A DNA stretch of 6,998 nucleotides from the NCBI GenBank assembly GCA_023391905.1, contig JAEWAD010000536.1, positions 1 to 6,998 on the forward strand. Reading direction: 5' to 3'. Both the position numbers and the translations under genes were made by a program. The notes under the pieces are model-generated. The model worked only from the letters and a program-made list of their open reading frames with translations. It was not told the DNA's origin and made no database searches. Positions 1 to 5,127 of this stretch are shown here, one piece after another. The DNA is from Pseudomonadota bacterium (lineage in GTDB: Bacteria; Pseudomonadota; Alphaproteobacteria; Rhizobiales; Kaistiaceae). Position 1 is the stretch's first letter. Each line of letters starts with the position of its first letter.

Positions 1-12
1 CGGCGAAGCCGG

Positions 13-126
13 GCCTCGAAGGAGGGCCCAGTGTGCACACCCGCCTGGGGTGCGACTCCACGTAGGACCGGCGTCACGCTGGAGCCTCCTTCGAGGCTTC
101 GCTCACGCGAAGCACCTCAGGATGAG
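13..126. repeat. Mosaic intergenic palindromic repeat, inverted arms
   Basis: This gene-free stretch downstream of leuA carries a 13-bp perfect inverted pair: GCCTCGAAGGAGG at 13-25 and CCTCCTTCGAGGC at 85-97. The second arm continues into an inner hairpin (GCTTCGCtcacGCGAAGC, about 96-113) and ends in CACCTCAGGATGAGG. The same vocabulary (CATCCTGAGG, TCGAAGGA) recurs in opposite orientation at 3329-3370, so two copies of one family lie in this window. From general knowledge, repeats with these end sequences are common between genes in Hyphomicrobiales. No transposase or coding potential is visible. A 67-codon ORF crosses it, but its composition is that of the repeat. Confidence 0.6.
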
Positions 127-162
127 GGCGGAGCGGATCGCGGGCCAGCTCTCCGTGCGCCC

Positions 163-197
163 ACAACGAAAACGGCCGCGTCATCGACACGGCCGTT
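163..197 (-). terminator. Intrinsic terminator of leuA
   Basis: Read on the minus strand, an 8-bp perfect stem AACGGCCG (197-190) / CGGCCGTT (178-171) encloses an 11-nt loop. It is followed by a T-rich tail (TTTTCGTTG, from 172 down to 164). It begins 27 nt past the leuA stop codon, the expected place for the end of a monocistronic transcript. The U-tract is short and interrupted, so termination may be incomplete. Confidence 0.7.
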
Positions 198-223
198 GGT
201 ACTTCAGAGGCGCAAAAGCCCGA

Positions 224-1792
224 TCAGGCGTTGACGGCCTGGGCGTGCTGGCGCTGGCGCTTCACCATCAGCTTGTTCAGCGACGAGAGATACGCCTTGG
301 CCGAGGCGACCATGGTGTCCGGGTCGGCGCCCTTGCCGGTGACCGACTTGCCGTCCTCCTCCAGGCGGACCGAGACCTCGGCCTGCGCGTCGGTGCCCTC
401 GGTGACCGCGTGCACCTGGTAGAGCGACAGGTTCGCCTCGTGCGGCACGATCGCCTTGATGGCGTTGAAGATCGCGTCGACGGGGCCGTTGCCGGTGACT
501 TCCTTGGTGACGTGCGCGCCCTCGACGTCGAGGCTGATGATCGCCTTGGCGGCGCCGCCGGTGCCGGCGATGACCGTCAGCGACAGCAGGCGGATCGACT
601 CGGCCGCGGTCGCCACCTCGTCGCCGATCAGCGCCTCGATGTCCTCGTCATAGACGTGCTTCTTGCGGTCGGCCAAGTCCTTGAAGCGCTTGAAGGCGTC
701 TTCCAGCTGGTTGTCGCCGACCTCGTAGCCCAGCTCCTTCAGCTTGGAGCGGAAGGCGTGGCGGCCGGAATGCTTGCCCATGACCAGCGAGGTCGCCTTC
801 ACGCCGACGCTCTCCGGCGTCATGATCTCGTAGGTCTCGGCGTTCTTCAGCATGCCGTCCTGGTGGATGCCGCTCTCATGCGCGAAGGCGTTCCGGCCGA
901 CGATCGCCTTGTTGTACTGGACCGGGAAGGCCGAGACGTTGGAGACCAGCTTCGAGGCGCGGGTCAGCATGGTGGCGTCGATGCGCGTGTCGTAGGGCAT
1001 CACGTCGCGGCGGGTGCGGATCGCCATGACGATCTCTTCCAGCGCCGCGTTGCCGGCGCGCTCGCCGAGGCCGTTGATCGTGCATTCGATCTGGCGCGCG
1101 CCGCCGGCGATGCCGGCCAGCGAGTTCGCGACCGCCAGGCCCAGATCGTTGTGGCAGTGGGTCGAGAAGATCGCCTTGTCGGAATCCGGCACGCGCTCGA
1201 TCACCTCGCGGAACATCGCCGCGTATTCCTCCGGCACGGCGTAGCCGACCGTATCGGGCAGGTTGATCGTCGTGGCGCCGGCCTTGATGGCGGCGTCGAC
1301 GGTACGGACCAGGTACTCGATCGGCGTGCGGGTGGCGTCCATCGCCGACCACTCGACGTCCTCGACCAAATTGCGCGCCTGGGCGACGGTGGCCGAGATG
1401 ATGTCGAGCACCTGCTCCTCGGTCTTGCGCATCTGGTGCGCCAGATGGATCGGCGAGGTCGAGACGAAGGTGTGGATGCGCGCGCGCTTGGCGACGCGGA
1501 CGGCTTCGCCGGCCCGGGCGATGTCGCCCGAAATGGCGCGGGCGAGGCCGGCGATGGTGACATTGTCACCGGCGCGCTTGGCGATCTCGTGCACGGCCTC
1601 GAAGTCGCCCTGGCTGGCGATCGGGAAGCCGGCCTCGATGATGTCGACGCCCATTTCCTCGAGCAGCTCGGCGACTTCCAGCTTCTCCTCGAAGGTCATC
1701 GAGGCGCCGGGGCACTGCTCGCCGTCGCGCAGAGTGGTGTCGAAAATGACGATCCGGTCCTTGTCGGAGGACGAATTCGAAGTCGCGGTCAT
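224..1792 (-). CDS. leuA: 2-isopropylmalate synthase
   Basis: Condenses acetyl-CoA with 2-oxoisovalerate to 2-isopropylmalate, the first committed step of leucine biosynthesis, in the cytoplasm. The 522 residues match the usual length of the bacterial LeuA class. An N-terminal TIM-barrel synthase domain (about 13-285) carries DTTLRDGEQ (18-26) with its catalytic Arg22 and metal-binding Asp23. The metal-binding H-x-H lies in STHCHNDLGLA (His212, His214), and NGLGERAGN ends at Asn248. A linker with HESGIHQDG (305-313) and GKHSGRHAF leads to the C-terminal leucine-binding regulatory domain (about 395-515), which mediates feedback inhibition. The ATG at 1792 is preceded by AAGGA with an 8-nt spacer. 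The gene stands alone, with its own leader RNA upstream and a hairpin terminator downstream. LeuA is separated from related homocitrate or citramalate synthases by overall similarity only; I am very confident of the family and confident of LeuA. Confidence 0.97.
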   Translation of the reverse strand: MTATSNSSSDKDRIVIFDTTLRDGEQCPGASMTFEEKLEVAELLEEMGVDIIEAGFPIASQGDFEAVHEIAKRAGDNVTIAGLARAISGDIARAGEAVRVAKRARIHTFVSTSPIHLAHQMRKTEEQVLDIISATVAQARNLVEDVEWSAMDATRTPIEYLVRTVDAAIKAGATTINLPDTVGYAVPEEYAAMFREVIERVPDSDKAIFSTHCHNDLGLAVANSLAGIAGGARQIECTINGLGERAGNAALEEIVMAIRTRRDVMPYDTRIDATMLTRASKLVSNVSAFPVQYNKAIVGRNAFAHESGIHQDGMLKNAETYEIMTPESVGVKATSLVMGKHSGRHAFRSKLKELGYEVGDNQLEDAFKRFKDLADRKKHVYDEDIEALIGDEVATAAESIRLLSLTVIAGTGGAAKAIISLDVEGAHVTKEVTGNGPVDAIFNAIKAIVPHEANLSLYQVHAVTEGTDAQAEVSVRLEEDGKSVTGKGADPDTMVASAKAYLSSLNKLMVKRQRQHAQAVNA

Positions 1793-1945
1793 GTTGGTCT
1801 TCCTTGTCGGCGGCCCGGCACGCGAATGGCGCTCAGGGCATGAATGGCGGAGGTCTTCGCGTTCATTCCCCTGAGTGCCCGCCCGTCATGGGGCAGCCGA
1901 CGCTCAGGGGCGACTAAGGAGAAGAAGACCAAGGAGAGCGGACAT
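1793..1945 (-). promoter_or_regulatory. leuA leader RNA / leucine attenuator candidate
   Basis: Between the leader peptide and leuA, three segments can pair in alternative ways. Segment 1, CCCCTGAG (1910-1903), overlaps the Arg-Pro-stop end of the leader peptide. Segment 2, CTCAGGGG (1875-1868), is its perfect 8-bp complement. Segment 3, CCCTGAG (1838-1832), repeats segment 1 and competes for segment 2, helped by ATGAA/TTCAT just inside. Segment 3 can also fold forward as GCCC-3-GCGC-5-GCGT-3-GGGC, ending at 1813. A ribosome stalled at the leucine codons would cover segment 1 and free segment 2 for segment 3. This is the logic of amino-acid attenuation. No U-tract follows the last stem, so intrinsic termination is not evident. 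Sequestration of the leuA ribosome binding site or Rho action are alternatives. The pairings are seen in the sequence; the mechanism is inferred. Confidence 0.72.
1904..1945 (-). CDS. leuL: leu operon leader peptide (6 Leu in 13 residues)
   Basis: A 14-codon ORF, ATG to TGA, encodes MSALLGLLLLSRP. Six of thirteen residues are leucine, all within a seven-codon run (CTC CTT GGT CTT CTT CTC CTT). It ends 111 nt upstream of leuA on the same strand. Translating it would sense charged leucyl-tRNA: slow decoding stalls the ribosome over the start of the regulatory stems. All six codons are CTY, and four are CTT, a codon expected to be uncommon in so GC-rich a genome. No clear Shine-Dalgarno sequence precedes the ATG. 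Initiation could be on a leaderless transcript, or from an in-frame GTG at 2008 preceded by GAGG, which would give a longer peptide of 34 residues. Chance is possible for so short an ORF, but the leucine run, its location and the stems together make it convincing. Confidence 0.75.
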   Translation of the reverse strand: MSALLGLLLLSRP

Positions 1946-2127
1946 GGCGCGGCCGGTCGCGTCGAACGCAACCTGCTCATCGGCACCATGGATCGAAAAG
2001 AGCTGCACGCTCTCGCCCTCGTCTTAAAGTCCGCGAACGGCGCGGCAGATGCCTGCGCCAGACCAAGAGACCTTTAGCAAAGGATTCGCGCTCCATGCAA
2101 GGCGACATTCGCGCCCGTCCGATTCGG

Positions 2128-2157
2128 TTGCGTGAAGTTTCGCCGGATTGCTATAGA
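2128..2157 (+). promoter_or_regulatory. Candidate sigma-70 promoter of glycosyltransferase gene
   Basis: TTGCGT (2128-2133) and TATAGA (2152-2157) are separated by 18 bp, or by 17 bp if the -10 is read as CTATAG. Each hexamer keeps the strongest consensus positions (TTG and TATA). A start about 7 nt beyond the -10 would fall at 2164-2166, on or next to the ATG at 2166. That suggests a leaderless mRNA, a common arrangement in alphaproteobacteria. An in-frame TAG at 2154-2156 rules out a start further upstream. Confidence 0.5.
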
Positions 2158-2165
2158 GCGCGGAG

Positions 2166-3272
2166 ATGAGAACCGGGGCGCCCATGACCGTCGATCACGA
2201 CCAGCCGAGCGGCGGCGGCAAGCTGCGCATCCTCGAGATCAATGTCGGCCTGTTCAGGACGGCGGCGCCGGACCAGACCGATTTCTTCTGGGCCAGCCGC
2301 AAGCCCTACGGCAAGACGAACGTGCTGTTCGGCCCCTCCGCCTTCCTGCGCACGCTGAAGGCGCTGCGCGCCGGAAAATACGACATCGTCGTCGTCGATG
2401 GCCCGCCGCTGCCGGCCTGGCATCCGCGCACCTGGCTGACGGCGCTGCGCGACTATCACATCCGCGCGCCCAAGGCGCTGTTCGCCATCGCCGCCGCGCG
2501 GCTGATGCACCGCTTCCACGACGTCCCGGTCGCCGTCATCGACATCAACGACAGTTTCGGCATCGGCACGCACCAGTTCGGCCTGATCGAGCGCTGCCAC
2601 AGCTATTTCAAGCGCGAGCTGACCGCCGACCGCTGGCAGGTGTTCTTCAAGTCGAGCCACTGGGACCTGCCCGGCCGCCGCTGGCGCTCGCAGAAGAGCT
2701 CGCAGCGCCGCATGGCCAAGCTGCGCCCCTTCCATCTCGGCTATCCGTCGCAGCCGACCATCGAGCCGACGACCGAAAAGACGTCGGACGTCTTCTTCGC
2801 CGGTGATCTCTGGCCGAACAGCACCGTCCGTACCGACGGCATCAAGGAGCTGCTGGCGCTGCGCGACGAAGGCTACGTCATCGACGTGCCGGACAAGCCG
2901 CTCGACCGCAAGACCTTCCACCAGCGCCTCGCCGGCGCCCGCCTCGCCTGGTCGCCGGCCGGCTATGGCTGGGACTGCTACCGCCATTACGAGTCGAGCG
3001 AGCTCGGCACCGTGCCGCTGATGAACTACCCGACCATAATGCAGCACCGGCCGTTCCGCGCGGGCGAGCACTGCGTCTACTACTCCGTCGAGCCCGGCGG
3101 CCTCTCCCGCGCGGTGCGCACCGCGCTCAGGGACCCCGACCACCTGGCCGAGATGGCGAAGGCGGCGCGGGCCTACACGCTCGAGCACCACACGGCGCGT
3201 GCCCGCATCGAATATGTCGTCGCGACCGTGCTGGGCCGGAAGCTGGACGGCAGCCCGGCGGAGACGGATTGA
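2166..3272 (+). CDS. Glycosyltransferase-like protein (GT-B fold, group 1-like C-terminus)
   Basis: A 368-residue soluble protein with no signal peptide or membrane helix. The N-terminal half has a Rossmann-like start (KLRILEINVGLF, 19-30) and an alternating strand pattern such as YDIVVVDGPPLPAW (72-85). The C-terminal half resembles group 1 glycosyltransferase tails: DVFFAGDLWPNSTVR (208-222), then WSPAGYGWDCYRHYESSELGTVPLM (262-286, where the Arg/Glu and G-x-V-P-L pattern is typical of nucleotide-sugar binding). A helical end follows (about 311-355), as in the last domain of GT-B enzymes. Donor, acceptor and pathway cannot be read from sequence, and no polysaccharide genes flank it. The ATG at 2166 has GGAG directly abutting it, too close for a normal ribosome binding site. 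With the promoter just upstream it may be translated leaderless. The alternative ATG at 2184 would remove six residues. Exostosin-like or CgeB-like glycosyltransferases are alternatives. Confidence 0.62.
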   Translation: MRTGAPMTVDHDQPSGGGKLRILEINVGLFRTAAPDQTDFFWASRKPYGKTNVLFGPSAFLRTLKALRAGKYDIVVVDGPPLPAWHPRTWLTALRDYHIRAPKALFAIAAARLMHRFHDVPVAVIDINDSFGIGTHQFGLIERCHSYFKRELTADRWQVFFKSSHWDLPGRRWRSQKSSQRRMAKLRPFHLGYPSQPTIEPTTEKTSDVFFAGDLWPNSTVRTDGIKELLALRDEGYVIDVPDKPLDRKTFHQRLAGARLAWSPAGYGWDCYRHYESSELGTVPLMNYPTIMQHRPFRAGEHCVYYSVEPGGLSRAVRTALRDPDHLAEMAKAARAYTLEHHTARARIEYVVATVLGRKLDGSPAETD

Positions 3273-3290
3273 GGGACAGTCTCCCCTTCC
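3260..3290 (+). terminator. Weak terminator-like hairpin after glycosyltransferase gene
   Basis: GGAGAC (3260-3265) and GTCTCC (3279-3284) form a 6-bp stem spanning the stop codon, followed by the pyrimidine-rich CCTTCC. The 13-nt loop and the lack of a true U-tract make this marginal. The larger palindromes downstream may do the work. Confidence 0.28.
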
Positions 3291-3328
3291 TTCGCCACTC
3301 CTGAAGTCATGCAGTCCTCGATCCCGAC

Positions 3329-3415
3329 ATCCTGAGGAGGCTTGGCGAGCCAAGCCGTCTCGAAGGACGCACGGTGTCGGAGAACAGTGCTGCGCGCTCC
3401 TCAGCATGCTGAGGA
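3329..3415. repeat. Second copy of mosaic repeat, ending in an 18-bp palindrome
   Basis: The element opens with CATCCTGAGG, has a perfect 7-bp hairpin GGCTTGG-CGAG-CCAAGCC (3339-3356), then TCTCGAAGGACGC. It closes with a perfect 18-bp palindrome (TCCTCAGCATGCTGAGGA, 3398-3415). Its first part is the reverse-complement version of the repeat at 85-126. Both lie outside genes. No open frame or mobility gene is associated with it. Confidence 0.6.
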
Positions 3416-3474
3416 AAGGCGTCTGCAGAGATTCCCCTCATGCGCACAGCACGAGCCCGGCCCCCACCGCTCCC

Positions 3475-3574
3475 CGTCATCCCCGCGAAGGCGGGGATCC
3501 ATTCAGCCGCTCATCCGGTAGCTTCGCGCCGATCAACCCAGCTGGATGGATCCCGGGTCAAGCCCGGGATGACG
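3475..3574. repeat. 100-bp nested palindromic (cruciform-like) intergenic element
   Basis: Its ends are complementary (CGTCATCCC at 3475-3483, GGGATGACG at 3566-3574). Inside are two perfect hairpins: CCCCGC-GAAG-GCGGGG (3481-3496) and TCCCGGG-TCAAG-CCCGGGA (3551-3569). Between them lies an inner pair, GGATCCA (3494-3500) with TGGATCC (3547-3553). The overall fold is a stem with arms, almost symmetric, so either strand gives the same structure. Elements beginning CGTCATCCCCGCGAAGGCGGGG are, from general knowledge, widespread non-coding repeats in alphaproteobacteria. It sits between the convergent glycosyltransferase and PhzF-family genes, where it could also stop transcription from both sides. 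Confidence 0.72.
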
Positions 3575-3612
3575 ACGGAGGGTTTGGACGGCTTGCGGCT
3601 GCGAGAGGATCG

Positions 3613-4521
3613 CTAGACATCCATCGTCCCGCGCGCGACCAGCACGGCGTCGCCGCCGATGCGGCTCGCATGCAGCGCGCCGCCCTCGATGTCGACCTCG
3701 AGGTGGATCAGGCTCGGCCGCTGCATCTCGAAGCCCTGCTCGATGACGAAGCGATGGGTCCCGGCGGGAAGCTGGTCGAAGGCGGCGACGGCGCCGGCGA
3801 AGGCAGCCGCGGCCGAGCCCGTCGCCGGATCCTCGATGATGCCTTCGCCGAGCCAGAACATGCGCGCGTGGAACTGGTGGCCGAGGGTCAGCGTCTCGCG
3901 CGTGTAGAGATAGACCGCGCCGACGCCGGCCGGCATCGCCGCCTGCCAGTGCTGGGCCAGCGGCCTGGCGCGGGCGATCGCGGCGAGATCGCGCACCGGC
4001 ATGAGGAGATAGGGAACGCCGGCGGAATAGACCGAAGGCCGATGATTCTCGAAACCGGTCTCGGACGGCAGCAGGCCGAGCATGGCCGCGAGCGCGTCAT
4101 CGTCGACGGGAGTCTCGACGCGGGTCGACTGGCGCGGCACGTCGAAGATCGCGTGCCCGGCCTTCGCCGACTGCAGCGCGACGGCGCAGCGGATGGCGCC
4201 GACCTTCTCCTCGACGACGAACACCGAATCCTGGCCGTTCGGCTCGGAGCCCGATGCCTCGAGGGCCAGCAGGACGGCCGTGCCGACGGTCGGATGGCCG
4301 GCGAACGGCATCTCGTAGGCCGGGCAGAAGATGCGCAGGCTGGCCTTGTGGCCGGGCTTTGCCGGCGGCTGCACGAAGACCGTTTCGGCGAGGTTGAACT
4401 CGCGCGCGATCGCCAGCATGCGGTCGTCTCCAAGCCCCTCGCTGTCGAGCACGACGGCGAGCTGGTTGCCGGCGAGCGGCGCGTTGGCGAAGACATCGAG
4501 AAGGGCGTAGCGGCGGGACAA
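3613..4521 (-). CDS. PhzF-family isomerase/epimerase
   Basis: A 302-residue cytoplasmic protein of the PhzF/YddE fold (two diaminopimelate-epimerase-like halves), at the family's normal length. Diagnostic motifs are present. NLAETVFV gives the catalytic glutamate (Glu46); the substrate-pocket motif FAGHPTVG follows (73-80, His76); and EDPATGSAAAAFA (230-242) is the second-half signature with Asp231. PhzF itself isomerises trans-2,3-dihydro-3-hydroxyanthranilate in phenazine synthesis. No other phenazine genes are nearby, so this is better read as a homologue of unknown substrate. The start is a TTG at 4521, preceded by GAGG with a 5-nt gap; no in-frame ATG is seen just upstream. The gene is divergent from the BA14K gene and convergent with the glycosyltransferase gene, and appears monocistronic. 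Confidence 0.93.
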   Translation of the reverse strand: MSRRYALLDVFANAPLAGNQLAVVLDSEGLGDDRMLAIAREFNLAETVFVQPPAKPGHKASLRIFCPAYEMPFAGHPTVGTAVLLALEASGSEPNGQDSVFVVEEKVGAIRCAVALQSAKAGHAIFDVPRQSTRVETPVDDDALAAMLGLLPSETGFENHRPSVYSAGVPYLLMPVRDLAAIARARPLAQHWQAAMPAGVGAVYLYTRETLTLGHQFHARMFWLGEGIIEDPATGSAAAAFAGAVAAFDQLPAGTHRFVIEQGFEMQRPSLIHLEVDIEGGALHASRIGGDAVLVARGTMDV

Positions 4522-4637
4522 GGCTGCCTCACGGATCAGAAGGGGATGGACCGTCGCCAGTCATAGCACGGCCCGCGTCGGGCGGATCCTTGTGACGGCG
4601 TTCATAGCCCCGCGCGCCGGCGCATTTGATGAATGAC

Positions 4638-4660
4638 GCATTCAGCGGGCATTCAGCCGG
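4638..4660 (+). promoter_or_regulatory. 11-bp tandem direct repeat, putative response-regulator site
   Basis: GCATTCAGCGG (4638-4648) is followed directly by GCATTCAGCCGG (4649-4660), an exact 11-bp period, or about one helical turn. It lies 53 bp upstream of the BA14K start, in the position of a -35 region. Head-to-tail half-sites with 11-bp spacing near -35 are the known binding mode of OmpR/PhoB-family response regulators. No good -10 hexamer is seen (the nearest is TCCTAG, 4665-4670), which fits an activator-dependent promoter. The identity of the regulator is inference. Confidence 0.45.
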
Positions 4661-4712
4661 GCGGTCCTAGAACGGCTCCCAACAGCCCCCCACTCCACTT
4701 CGGGAGACGAGC

Positions 4713-5084
4713 ATGAAGAAGATCGCAACGGCCGCCATGGCAGCCCTGATCGGCATCACCGCGGCCGTCGGCACCACCGGGACCGCCTCGGCCGAGAACG
4801 GCCGCAACGCGGCGCTCGCCGCCGGCGCGGCCGTTGGCCTCGGCATCGGCGCCCTGCTCGCGGCACCGCGCTATGACGATGGCTACGAGGTCCCGCCGCC
4901 GCGCTATGCCGCGCCGGTCTATGACGACGGCTATCGCGCCCCGCCGCCGCCGCGCCGCGTCGCCCGCGCCAATTGGCGGGCCCATGTCGACTGGTGCTAC
5001 GACAACTACCGTTCCTATGACGAGCGCACCGACACCTATGTCGGCCATGACGGCTACGCCTATCGCTGCCGCGGCTCGTACTGA
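4713..5084 (+). CDS. BA14K-family secreted protein
   Basis: A 123-residue exported protein. A classical signal peptide (KK at 2-3, hydrophobic core, cleavage after Ala27 in TASA-EN) is followed by an Ala/Gly-rich hydrophobic segment (33-51) that could anchor or multimerise. Next comes a Pro/Tyr-rich linker with two YDDGY repeats (54-58 and 70-74), then the conserved C-terminal BA14K domain. Its hallmark is HVDWCYDNYRSYDERTDTYV followed by GHDGYAYRC, with Cys95 and Cys119 placed for a disulphide. The family is named for a 14-kDa immunoreactive, lectin-like Brucella protein; an envelope or cell-surface role is usual but not well defined. The ATG has GGGAG (4702-4706) six nt upstream. It is divergent from the PhzF-family gene and preceded by an 11-bp tandem repeat that may regulate it. 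Confidence 0.9.
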   Translation: MKKIATAAMAALIGITAAVGTTGTASAENGRNAALAAGAAVGLGIGALLAAPRYDDGYEVPPPRYAAPVYDDGYRAPPPPRRVARANWRAHVDWCYDNYRSYDERTDTYVGHDGYAYRCRGSY

Positions 5085-5093
5085 GGGCGCCGG

Positions 5094-5127
5094 GCACGCG
5101 GCCGGATCGAACCATCCGGCTGCGTGC
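5094..5127. terminator. Bidirectional hairpin between convergent genes
   Basis: GCACGCGGCCGGA (5094-5106) pairs with TCCGGCTGCGTGC (5115-5127): 13 bp with a single G-T wobble around an 8-nt loop. It begins 9 nt past the BA14K stop and touches the last base of the opposing gene's stop codon. No U-tract is present on either side, so it may pause polymerase or protect 3' ends as well as, or instead of, terminating. Confidence 0.6.

Noticed and set aside
50..1843. 597-codon plus-strand ORF opposite leuA
   Set aside because: It is a GC-rich antisense shadow: low-complexity Arg/Asp/Gly/Val-rich protein with no motifs, lying exactly over a certain leuA gene.
1789..1989. 66-codon minus-strand ORF spanning the leader
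   Set aside because: It is out of frame with the leucine-rich leader and has no recognisable content. Only its terminal ATGA overlap with leuA is kept as a minor finding.
1994..2010. Hairpin AGAGC-GTGCA-GCTCT followed by TTTTC (minus strand), resembling a terminator upstream of the leader peptide
   Set aside because: A 5-bp stem is too weak for an intrinsic terminator and no gene ends just upstream on that strand.
2151..3407. 418-codon minus-strand ORF opposite the glycosyltransferase gene
   Set aside because: Same shadow pattern, Arg/Ala/Val-rich, running out into a non-coding repeat. The plus-strand frame has coherent protein features.
3475..3574. Possible tRNA or structured ncRNA in the cloverleaf-like element
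   Set aside because: No anticodon arm, T-loop or CCA-end signals. Its two-strand symmetry and its known repeat-type end sequence point to a palindromic repeat.
3199..4566. 455-codon plus-strand ORF
   Set aside because: It runs through the palindromic repeats and then antisense to the PhzF-family gene. Repeat-encoded and low-complexity, with no domain.
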